From: Calamus simplicifolius
Lineage: Eukaryota > Streptophyta > Magnoliopsida > Arecales > Arecaceae
Length of the DNA stretch: 64,000 bases
Direction: 5' to 3'
NCBI GenBank assembly: GCA_900491605.1
Contig: UESW01004009.1
Coordinates: 1,218,332 to 1,282,331 of the forward strand
Below are positions 48,240-57,174 of the stretch, piece by piece; the stretch's first letter is position 1, and each line of letters starts with the position of its first letter. Made by a program: the position numbers and the translations under genes. The notes under the pieces were generated by a model that saw nothing but the letters and a program-made list of their open reading frames with translations, was not told the DNA's origin and did no database searches.

Positions 48240-49490
48240 ATTAGCCACTGGGGCAAAGATAAAACTGCTGAGGCTGCGATAATGCGGCTGAGGCAGAGAT
48301 AAAATTGCTGAAGCAGAAATAGAGCCATGGAGGCTGCAATAATGCTGCTGAGGCTGAGATAAAATTCCCGAAGCAGAAATAGAGCTGTGGAGGCTGCAAT
48401 GATGCCGCTGAGGCTGAGATAAAATTGCTGAAGCATAAATAGAGCCGTAGAGGCTGCAATGACACCGCTGAGGCTGAGGTAAAGCCGTTGAGGCTGCAAT
48501 AATGCCGCTGAGGCTAAGATAGAATTGCCGAAGCAGAAATAGAGCCGTGGAGGCTACAATGATGCCGCTGAGGCTGAGATGTCGCCGCTGAGGCAGAGAT
48601 AAAGCCGTTAAGGTTGCAATGATGCCACTGAGGCAGAGATATAATTACCAAAGCAGAAGTAGAGCCATGGAGGCTGCAATGATGCTGCTGAGGTTGAGAT
48701 AAAATTGCCGAAGCAGAAATAGAGCCGTAGAGGCTGCAATGATGCTGCTGAGGCTGAGATAAAGCCGTTGAAGCTGCAATAATGCCGCTGAGGCTGAGAT
48801 AAAATTATCGAAGCAGAAATAGAGCCGTTGAGGCTACAATAATGCCGCTGAGGCTGAGATAAAGCCGTTGAGGCTGCAATAATGCCACGGAGGCAGAGAT
48901 AAAGCCGATGAGGCTGCAAATAATGCCACGGAGGCAGAGATAAAGTCGAGGAGGCTGCAATAATGCCGCAGAGGCAGAGAGAAAGCTATTGAGGCTGCAA
49001 TGATGCCACGGAGGCAGAGATAAAGCCGATGATGCTATAATAATGCCGCAGAGGTAGAGAGAAAGCCGATGAGGCTGCAATAATGCTGCGAAGGCAAAGA
49101 TAAAGCCGATGAGGATGCAATAATGCCGTGGAGGCAGAGAGAAAGCCGATGAGGCTGCAATAATGCCACGGAGGTAGAGAGAAAGCCGATGAAGCTGCAA
49201 TAATGCCGTGGAGGCAGAGAGAAAGCTGTTGAGGCTACAATAATGCCACGGAGGTAGAGAGAAAGCCATTGAGGCTGCAATAATGCCGCAGAGGCAGAGA
49301 GAAAGCCGATGAGGCTGCAATAATGCCGCGAAGGTAGAGAGAAAGCCGTTGAGGCTGCAATAATGCCACAGAGGCAGAAAGAAAGCCAATGAGGCTGCAA
49401 TAATGCCACGGTGGCAGAGAGAAAGTCGATGAGGCTGCAATAATGCCGCGGAGGCAGAGAAAGCCGAGGAGGCTACAAACCGCCTCAGGG
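48240..49490. repeat. 40/60-bp minisatellite in the interior of element B
   Basis: A 40-bp unit (GAAAGCCGATGAGGCTGCAA then TAATGCCACGGAGGTAGAGA) predominates after 48900; before that many units are 60 bp, with an added AAAATTGCTGAAGCAGAAAT-like 20-mer. Because neither unit contains stops in some minus frames, an open frame of 261 codons (48805-49590) appears; I treat it as repeat-derived. Confidence 0.9.
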
Positions 49491-50140
49491 GTTTATGTGC
49501 CACCCGAGAGGCGACTCGATCGGGTATGGAGCTGTTAGGGACTTGAACCGACTCGAGGGCATCTCCTAGCCGGACCGAGTGGTATCCCATTAGCCGCGAT
49601 ATCGATGAGCTCCTTTAGAACTGCCTCGGGCGTTTGTGTGCCGCCTGAGGGGCGATTCGATCGGGTATGGAGCTGTTAGGGACTTGAACTGACTCGGGGG
49701 CGTCTCCTAGCCGGACCGAGTGGTGTCCCGTTAGCCACGATGCCGATGAGCTCCTTTAGAACCGCCTTAGGGGTTTGTATGCTGTCCGAGGGGCGATTCG
49801 ACCGGGTACGAAGTTGTTAGGGACTTGAACCGACTTGGAGGCGTCTCCTAGCTAGAACGAGTGGTGTCCCATTAGCCGCGATGCCGGTGAGCTCCTTTTG
49901 AACCACCTTGGGGGTTTATGTGCTGTCCAAGGGGTGACTCGATCAGGTACGGAGCTATTAGGGACTTGAACAGACTCGGGGGTGTCTCCTAGCTAGACCG
50001 AGTGGTGTCCCGCTAGCCGCGATGCTGGTGAGCTCCTTTTGAACCATCTCGGGGGTTTGTATGCCTCCCGAGGGGCAACTCGATTGTGTACGGAGCTGTT
50101 AGGGACTTGAACCGACTTGGGGGCGTCTCCTTTTGCTGAG
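49470..50140. repeat. 141-bp tandem repeat in the interior of element B
   Basis: The phrase GGGACTTGAAC starts at 49538, 49679, 49820, 49961 and 50102, a constant 141-bp period, with CTCCTAGCCGGACCGAGTGG and GCCGCGATGCCG in each full unit. Five copies, the last partial. Confidence 0.93.
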
Positions 50141-50694
50141 TTGATGACATGCCCCCTCCAGGAAACTATGTTGATTGAAGGTAGGGGGTACCAGTGCTAA
50201 AATCTGAGGGAGGCTGGAATGGAATCCGTGGGAGGTCTTGGGCTCAAATTGGCTCTGGGTGTAGCGGAGAGAAAAAGAGAGAGGAGAGATAGAGTCAACA
50301 GTCAATGCCCTTTGTCCTCATCTCCCACCAATGAGCTTGAGTTTGAGGTTGCTCTTGCTCTTGAGCTTGTTGAGATATGACGGTGGTGAGTCTCTTGCTA
50401 GAAAGATCTCTCACCGGATGGATGATAGCTGGCTTGAGCGGCAACCAGAGGACCAGCGTAAGCTCTTGTTTGCTGCTGTGTGGGTGACGATGTTTTGCTT
50501 GAATGGCCCGAGATAGTGGTGACGATGGAGCAGAGAGCCGGCCTCCTGTTGCTCAGCTCGTTGAGGGTGCCCCCCCAGCATTACTGGCGAAAGCTCTATG
50601 GGTCTTTGTCATCACCATATTTTTATCCGGCATTATTATCGTAGAGGGAGTGAGAGCTTGTAACTTAGTGTTGCAGAACTCTGCTTTCTCCCTC
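50141..50694. other. Unique interior of element B next to the primer-binding site
   Basis: About 550 bp without repeats or recognisable retroelement domains. Short open frames (plus 50331-50516 and 50503-50715) have no family. It may hold a packaging or leader function, but this is inference from position only. Confidence 0.5.
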
Positions 50695-50712
50695 CTTCCT
50701 GGCATGCCAATC
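50695..50712 (-). promoter_or_regulatory. Primer-binding site of element B
   Basis: The minus strand reads GAT then TGGCATGCCAGGAAGG directly inside the right LTR. It has the same layout as in copies A1 and A2 (GAT, TGGCGCGCCAGG). Confidence 0.68.
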
Positions 50713-52389
50713 TGATGCTGCCAAATCACCCCCCTCGAACGTCTGCGAGCGTCCGGTCGCCTTCTCCAGCGAGCCTGAAATCTTTCGGCGAGCTTCTCGC
50801 ATCTGGGAGCCTGCAAAAAGTCGCGGGGGCCAGAGATTCTGGCGGGGACCCTCCGATGCTCAAGTCAGTGCTCTAGGCAACAGCCGTGAGCTTGAGGAAG
50901 CTCAAAAGAGAAAGAGAGAGAGGGGCTCAGAGAAGAGCTCTCTGTGAGCAAGAATGAGCATTTAGAAGTGTTATGAGTGCATTACCGGAGTTATCCCCCC
51001 CTCCGTCGGGGGTCCCTCTTACCCAATTTATAAATGCTTAGAGTTTGTTTGGCTTGAGTGGTTGAGGCTCCATAATGATGACTTTAGTGGGTGGAGTGTC
51101 AGAGCCAATGTCTATAAGGCATGGGGTGCTGCCACTTGTCAGAGCATTTAAGGTGATGGCAGGGCTTGCTCCCTCCTTTGGTATATCAGGGCTGCAGGTT
51201 AAATCCCATCAAAGTGGATGGATACAGCTGGTTGGTGGGTCAAGTTCTGTCAGAGTGGGTGGCCACTTGATTTGACCGCTACAGGGAAGAGAGATAAAAG
51301 GTGGTGGAGTCTTATCACCATCACGAGCCACACATTCATCTAGGATAGAAGAGTTGGGAGTTGAAGCTAGCTGTCCCTTGAAGAGCGTTGATTATAGAGT
51401 GGTTGCATGGCACCGTTCATAACGATGCCGAGGCCGAGGTGGCCGAGTACTATTCATGGCCGAGGCCGAGGCTGAGATGGCGTTGAGATGGCCGAGCACT
51501 ATTTAGGGCCGGAACGAATCTGGAGGCCAGGACCGGACGTCTGTGGCCGAGCTGAGGTGCCGGGGCTAGGCTGAAGGCCATCGAGTACTTCTTAGAGAAG
51601 GTAGGCACACGTGGCCTTTATGAAGCCATAAATGCCTTTGTGCGAAAGACATAACGCGGCTATGGAAGCCGAGACGGGACGATGCCGAGGCAGGGCCGAC
51701 TTGAATGAGGCAGGGCCGACTTGGAAGAGGTCGGGACGGGATGATGCCGGGGCCGAGTTGGGGAAGTCGGGGCCGACTCGGCCGATTGGGAGGTGCCGGG
51801 GCCAACTTGGGAAAGTCGGGGCCGACTCGGCCGACTGGGAGATGCCGGGGCCGAGCGGGGATGACTTGGGGAAGTCGGGGCCGACTCGGCCAACTCGGCC
51901 AACTAGGAGGTGCCGGGGCCGAGCGGGGCCGACTTGGGGAAGTCGGGGCCGACTCGGCCGACTGGGAGGTTCCGGGGCTGAGCGGGGCCGACTTGGGGAA
52001 GTCGGGGCCGACTCGGCCGACTGGGAGATGCCGGGGCCGACTTGGGGAAGTCGGGGCTGACTCGACCGACTGGGAGGTGCCGGGGCCGAGCGGGGCCGAC
52101 TTGGGAAAGTCGGGGCCGACTTGATCGATTGGGAGGTGCCGGGGCCGACTTGGGGAAGTCGGGGCCAACTCGGCCGACTTGGAGATGTCGGGGCCGAGCG
52201 GGGCCAACTTGGGGAAGTCGGGGCCGACTCGGCCGACTTGAAGGTGCCGGGATAGGGCCACCTAGGAATTACGCCGTTCAGGAAGGCCGCCATGGCCGCC
52301 TAGGAAAATTATCTGAAAATTGCTATTTTGAGAGGATGCTATCCAAAAATTATTGTCTTTATTGCCCATGAGGTCAACTGGCCCCATCA
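50713..52389 (-). repeat. 5' LTR of element B (1677 bp)
   Basis: Plus strand TGATGCTGCC at 50713 to CCCCATCA at 52389. Homologous along its length to 46345-48091. The TATA box (minus strand) is at 51026-51033. A minisatellite of the same units as in the other LTR lies at about 51660-52250. Confidence 0.9.
51660..52250. repeat. GC-rich minisatellite in the 5' LTR of element B
   Basis: Same units as 47280-47950, with different unit order and number, so the two LTRs differ in array length. Confidence 0.88.
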
Positions 52390-52394
52390 GCTTA
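52390..52394. repeat. Target-site duplication of element B, right copy (GCTTA)
   Basis: Matches 46340-46344 exactly. Confidence 0.9.
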
Positions 52395-52399
52395 GATCT

Positions 52400-54025
52400 T
52401 GATGACGCCAAGTCACCTTCTTCCAACGTCGGGGAAGACGGACGTCCTTCTTTCCAGACCCCTGCAAGAAAAGTCCCCAGAGACCGGTTGTTCCGATGGG
52501 GACCCTCCGACGCTTAAGTCAGTTACTTGGGTCAGACAAGAACCGCTCAGCGGAAAGGAGCTGAGACAGTTAGGGTTTTGCTAGAAGGAAGAAAGCTAGA
52601 AAACTAGAGTTCGGATCCCTACTTACAGTGCGGGCATGTGTTTTTATATCTGTCCGAATATCCCATCTTACTGTTTCGGAAGATTGCCATCGTACCATCA
52701 TTGTGCGCACCGGAGGCATCCCGCGATACCTGTCAACATGGTGCCACACGTGTCTAGCAGCCACGGTCGTATTTGGTGCGCGCCGTTGCTTGACATGACC
52801 GCGCACAGTTGCAAGTGGTAGCGAGTCGTGCTCCATAACGGGGCACAGTCACGCACAGGAATATGCAGTGCACTATACGCCATTATGAGGCATGGCCGCA
52901 AGTAGCCACGGGCGCACGGAGAGTCACGTGGAGCACGGAGAGTCACGTGGGCGCGCCAGGTGGCCCGTAGCTATCATTTGGTTCGAAGGCTGGTCCGCAT
53001 GCTAAACGCTGATGATGCTCGCGCACCCCGAGACCGAAGGGGGTCTCGGGGTCGAGAGATAGTGATCTCACCCCAAGACCGGAGGGGGTCCCAGGGGTGA
53101 GATAATGCCGGTGTACCCCGAGACCGAAGGGGGGTCTCGATGTCGAGATATGATGATCCCACCCCGAGACCGGAGGGGGTCTCGAGGGTGAGATAATGCT
53201 GGTGCACCCCGAGACCAGAGGGGGGTCTCGGGGTCGAGATATGGTGATTCCACCCCGAGACCAGAGGGGGTCTCGGGGGTGAGATAATGCTGGTGCACCC
53301 TGAGACCGGAGGGGGGTCTCGGGGTCGAGATATGGTGATCCCACCCTGAGACCGGAGGGGGTCTCGGGGTGAGACAATGCTGGTGCACCCCGAGACCGGA
53401 GGGGGGTCTCGGGGTCGAGATATGGTTACCCCATCCCGAGACTGGAGGGGGTCTCGGTGGTGAGATAATGCTGGTGCACCCCGAGACCGGAGGGGGGTCT
53501 CGGGGTCGAGATATGGTGATTTCACTCCGAGACCGGAGGGGGTCTCGGGGGTGAGACAATGCTGGTGCACCCCGAGACCGGAGGGGGGTCTTGGGGTCGA
53601 GATATGGTGATCCCACCCCGAGACCGGAGGGGGTCTCGGGGTGAGACAATGCTAGTGCACCCCGAGACCGGAGGGGGGTCTCGGAGTCGAGATATGGTGA
53701 TCCCACCCCAAGACCGGAGGGGGTCTCGGGGGTGAGACAATGCTGGTGCACCTTGAGATCGGAGGGGGGTCTCGGGATCGAGATATGGTGATCCCATCCT
53801 AAGACCGGAGGGGGTCTCGGAGGTGAGACAATGCTGGTGCACCCCGAGACCGGAGGGGGTCTCGCGGTCGAGATATGGTGATCCCACCCCGAGACCGGAG
53901 GGGGTCTCGACAGTGAGATAATGCTAATGCACCCCGAGACCGAAGGGGGTCTCGGGGTCGAGAGATGGTGATCTCCGTTAGCTGCTGTTACCTTTTATTC
54001 TAACGATGCGGGATCAGTCATATCA
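52400..54025 (-). repeat. 3' LTR of element C (1626 bp)
   Basis: Plus strand TGATGACGCCAAGTCACC at 52400 to CATATCA at 54025. A TATA box (minus strand) lies at about 52640-52649. The left part is recognisably related to the LTR of A2 (compare 5824-5960). U3 contains a large hairpin minisatellite. GATCT at 52395-52399 would be the left half of its target duplication; the right half is outside the window. Confidence 0.85.
53020..53975. repeat. 91-bp minisatellite of tandem palindromes in the LTR of element C
   Basis: The period is about 91 bp (GTGCACCCCGAGACCGGA begins at 53202, 53293 and 53383, allowing small variants), each made of two half-units of about 45 bp. Each half-unit holds CCCCGAGACC, four to six bases, and GGTCTCGGGG, a 10-bp perfect stem in most copies. 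About 21 such hairpins are present. Long minus-strand open frames here (up to 227 codons) result from the repeat. Confidence 0.92.
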
Positions 54026-54042
54026 TATGCCTCCTCACCCCT
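54026..54042 (-). promoter_or_regulatory. Polypurine tract of element C
   Basis: The minus strand reads AGGGGTGAGGAGGCATA directly before the LTR at 54025. Confidence 0.7.
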
Positions 54043-54545
54043 GAGGCGAGGTGGGTCCCACTGATGAGGCGAAAGGGGTGTTCTCCTCTACGTAGCTGAT
54101 CCCTATCCACATCTCTTATGCGGACGGCCTCGGGAATGTGAGAAGGCGGCCGCCTCCATACACTGTGCCTGCCACGATCGACCTTGAGAGAAAACTAGCC
54201 CTTCGAAGTCTGTGTGAAAAGCTACATCATCATTACCTCTCATAGCGGCGACGTCAGCGGAGTCCCATCATTGGCCGGAGGCATACCGCACCACGCGCTG
54301 GGCGTCCCTCGAGGTGAACCAGCCTATGGTGGGGGGCCATGTGGCTGACGAAACGAGGTGGGACAATTTGAAAACCCAATAAACCCAAACAAGGGGTTGA
54401 ATCTGGCCATATCGCTTCTGCTATCGTCGTCTTCCTCTGTGTCTGTGCTCTGATCTCCCCTGCAACCCGAGAGCTTGTGCTTGGCTTTCCTTCCTTTAGG
54501 TCAGTTCTTTGTCCATTCCAGACTTCTCCATCCCTTCTTTTGCTC

Positions 54546-56721
54546 ATGAGCTCTCCATCCTGGACTTCGGAGGATGATTCAGAGAATCGTCCTCCCTCTG
54601 AGAGGCACTGTATCTCTTCCGCACCTTCTCCTTCGCTTGAACGGTCCACTGATTCAGAGAACCGCGTCCCCCTGGCCCAGTGACGGATCGCCGGTGGAGC
54701 CCCATCGAGGAGCCGCCGGTCGGAGGCCGGCACCTCCTTGAGGGTGGAGGGGTCCCCGAAGGGGACTGCCTCCACAGTAACAGGTCTGGATTTAGCAAAA
54801 ATTCGGGCTCGCTACCAGACTCCCCGGGACGTTGAGCTTTTTCTGCCGACTCCCGATGATAAGGTCATCTCCTCCCGACCCGGTCGGGTGGCCCTCTATG
54901 AGATTTGCCTGAAGGCAGGTCTCCGTCCACCTTTTCCGCCCTTTTCATCAACCTTCTTGACTACTACTCCTTAACTCCATCCCAACTGGTCCCAAACTCC
55001 TACCGTGTCGTCAGCGCCTTTGTCATTCTCTGCCATCGTCTGGGTATCACACCTCGAATCTCTCTTTTCCGATCCTTCTATATCCTCCGATCCCAGAAGG
55101 GTTGGTGGCTGTTCCAGCCCCGACCCAATCGGATCCTCAAACTTTTCCTTCCTTCTTCAATCAAGGGATGGAAATCCCGATTCTTTTTCGCTAACCTTGA
55201 CCAAGTTAGGCTCCGGTGGGGAGATCCCGACCCCGAGGGAACGCGAACTCCACCATCCATCCTGGGGATCGGGAGGCATCGGGTCAATTGCTGGCTGCCG
55301 AGATCCCTCGGTACAACTTGCTCTTGACGGAAGATAATCTCAAGTCGACGGGTCTTATCTCCCACCGGGGTAAGCCATTTTTACTCTTAGCCAAAAATTT
55401 TGTCTGCTTCTCCTTTTTTTTTGACATTGACTGATGTTGCGCAGCTATGAAGATACCGGCAGAGAAACTCCTGAGGGCCGCCTCTAAAAAGAGGGCCTGG
55501 GAGGGGCCACCTGGAGGCCAGCGAGCTCCAGCCCCAAAATGCTCGACGGCTCGGGCTTCCCAACCACCGGCACCACAAGACCCCCCAGCTGCTCCAGAAG
55601 TCGATCTCACAGCCGACACCCCGCCAGAGATGGCGATGACTGCGAGAGTCCCAATCGAGGAGCCAGTCGCAGAGGAGTCGGTAGCGGCAGAGGAGCCCAT
55701 AGTGGCTGAAGAGCTTTCTGCCCCTGGCAAACCGACCCCACCGGAAGCTGCCATGGATTGGGGCGAGGGGCCATCAAGGGCCATGAGCCCACCCCCCGAG
55801 AGGTCGCCTAGGAACAGCCCGTGCGCCGAGCCGGAGACTGCCGAGATGGACGAATGGAGTGGGGCCAAGCCAGGGCCGCTCCGGGACTCCTTGAACGATG
55901 GTCACTGGGCTGAGCGGGTCCTTGCCCCGGTTTTTATGCCCGAGATCCTGGAGGACCTCAGCCACCAGAAGGCGAGCACATTCTTTCGGGATTCCTACGT
56001 GGCTGTCGTCAGGGTAAGCGGCCTTTTCGCCTTTTGCCTTCATATCTTTTTTTTCTTTTTGCTAACCTGGAACTTACACATGCAGCTCGCACACTCCCTG
56101 AGGGCCGCCAGTGATGCAATCCATGGTGGGAAGGCCCTTCTGCGGGAGGCGCAGAAGGAGGTTGAGGACGCTCAGCGCCACGCAGAGGCGGCCGAAGAGG
56201 CGCTGGAGTTGGCCAAAAGCGCCTGGGCAATTGAAACTAAGGCCGCTGAGAACCGAGCGAAGGCCGACACCAACTGTGTGCGCGCGGCACTCCACCAAAT
56301 GACGGAGGCCGAGAATGCTGTGATGGCCAGAGATCTACACATCTCTGAGCTGACCTTGGCCCTTCAGGAGGCCGAGGGTCGGGCAGTTGCGGCAGAGGAA
56401 AAAGTGAAGGCCGCGGAGGAAGAAATGAAGGCCGCAGAGGAAGAGGTACGGGCGACGAAGGAGGAAGCAAGCCAATCTGGGGAGGAGGCGAGCCGCGCTC
56501 GGGAGGCCGAGAGGGTTGCAGTGGCAGCCCTCGCCGCAGAGGAGAAGTCTCAGGCCGCAGAGGTGGAAGCTGCCATCGTGGCCAGGACCGCTGGGATTAT
56601 AGAAGAATACAAAGCGTCCGAGCGCTTTACAGATGATTTGGTAGAAGCCTCGGCGGCGGTGTTCCTTGAAGGATTCCAGCATGGGAAGGAGAAAGTTTCC
56701 AGGGATTTGAATATTTCCTAA
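54546..56721 (+). pseudogene. Antisense ORF of Tat element: Transposase_28-like (PF04195) protein, spliced, broken
   Basis: It runs opposite to gag-pol, between pol and the 3' LTR. Start MSSPSWTSEDDSEN at 54546; in-frame stop at 54681-54683, then VEGSPKGTASTVTGLDLAKI in the same frame. A frame change near 54940 leads to LTPSQLVPNSYRVVSAF, LCHRLGITPRISLFRSFYIL and SIKGWKSRFFF (about 54970-55190), the typical core of the 'putative gypsy type transposon' family. A further frame change precedes AEIPRYNLLLTEDNLKS. Introns with GT/AG are inferred at 55370-55444 and 56014-56085 (the latter in phase 0, length 72). The last exons encode a Glu/Ala-rich probable coiled coil ending at 56721. Biochemical function is not established; the names in databases do not imply proven transposase activity. 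Confidence 0.78.
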
Positions 56722-57170
56722 GCCCTGGAAGTTGAGCTAGACCGCTTCTCAAATTTGGTCCCCTCCGACGATGAGCCCGCGTCAGCAGAACCGTGAGCTT
56801 GTATTTTTATTTTTGCAAGTTCGACGATGTCGACATTTTGTAACCCCTTCAAATTAATGAAATACTTTTCTTCAAAATACATTGTCTATTTGTGACTCTT
56901 ACCCTGAATTCATTGGTTGACAATACGCGGCCCCATGGTCCCATTAGTCCCGCTAGTGCCAGGGGAGAACTCTCAACTCATACGAGCTATTCCGCCTTAG
57001 CCATCTAGGACCGAAACTTGGGGCCAGGAAGGATAGATTTCTTGGGGTTGAAACGCCGGTAGTTGGAGGTTGAGGTAGGTGGGTTCCTCAAGACCGACGG
57101 TGCAACGCTCTGCCAGGAGTATGTCGGGCCTTGCGCTAGGTAGGCATGTGGCTTTTGGTGCCGATGGGGG
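56722..57170. other. Spacer between the antisense ORF and the minisatellite
   Basis: No coding. It holds a plausible 3' end for the antisense ORF transcript (AATGAAATACTTTTC near 56857) but no other feature. Confidence 0.5.
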
Positions 57171-57174
57171 TCGG

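Larger units (their letters stand above)
46345..52389 (-). mobile_element. Complete non-autonomous LTR retrotransposon (element B), 6.0 kb
   Basis: Two long LTRs (46345-48091 and 50713-52389) flank a 2.6-kb interior. A polypurine tract lies next to the left LTR and a primer-binding site next to the right LTR, so the element is on the minus strand. A 5-bp target duplication GCTTA brackets it. No gag, protease, reverse transcriptase, RNase H or integrase motif is found; the interior is mainly minisatellite arrays. It therefore needs proteins from another element, possibly the related Tat type next door, as suggested by the LTR ends (TGATG/CATCA) and primer-site style. The two LTRs are very similar but carry differing minisatellite copies. 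Confidence 0.9.

Noticed and set aside
48805..49590. Open frame of 261 codons, Leu/Ala/Ser-rich, minus strand
   Set aside because: Encoded by the 40-bp repeat, which cycles through all three frames every 120 bp; no independent evidence for translation.
52943..53887. Open frames of up to 227 codons on the minus strand
   Set aside because: Produced by the 91-bp palindromic repeat in the LTR of element C; peptides are simple repeats and several frames are open at once.
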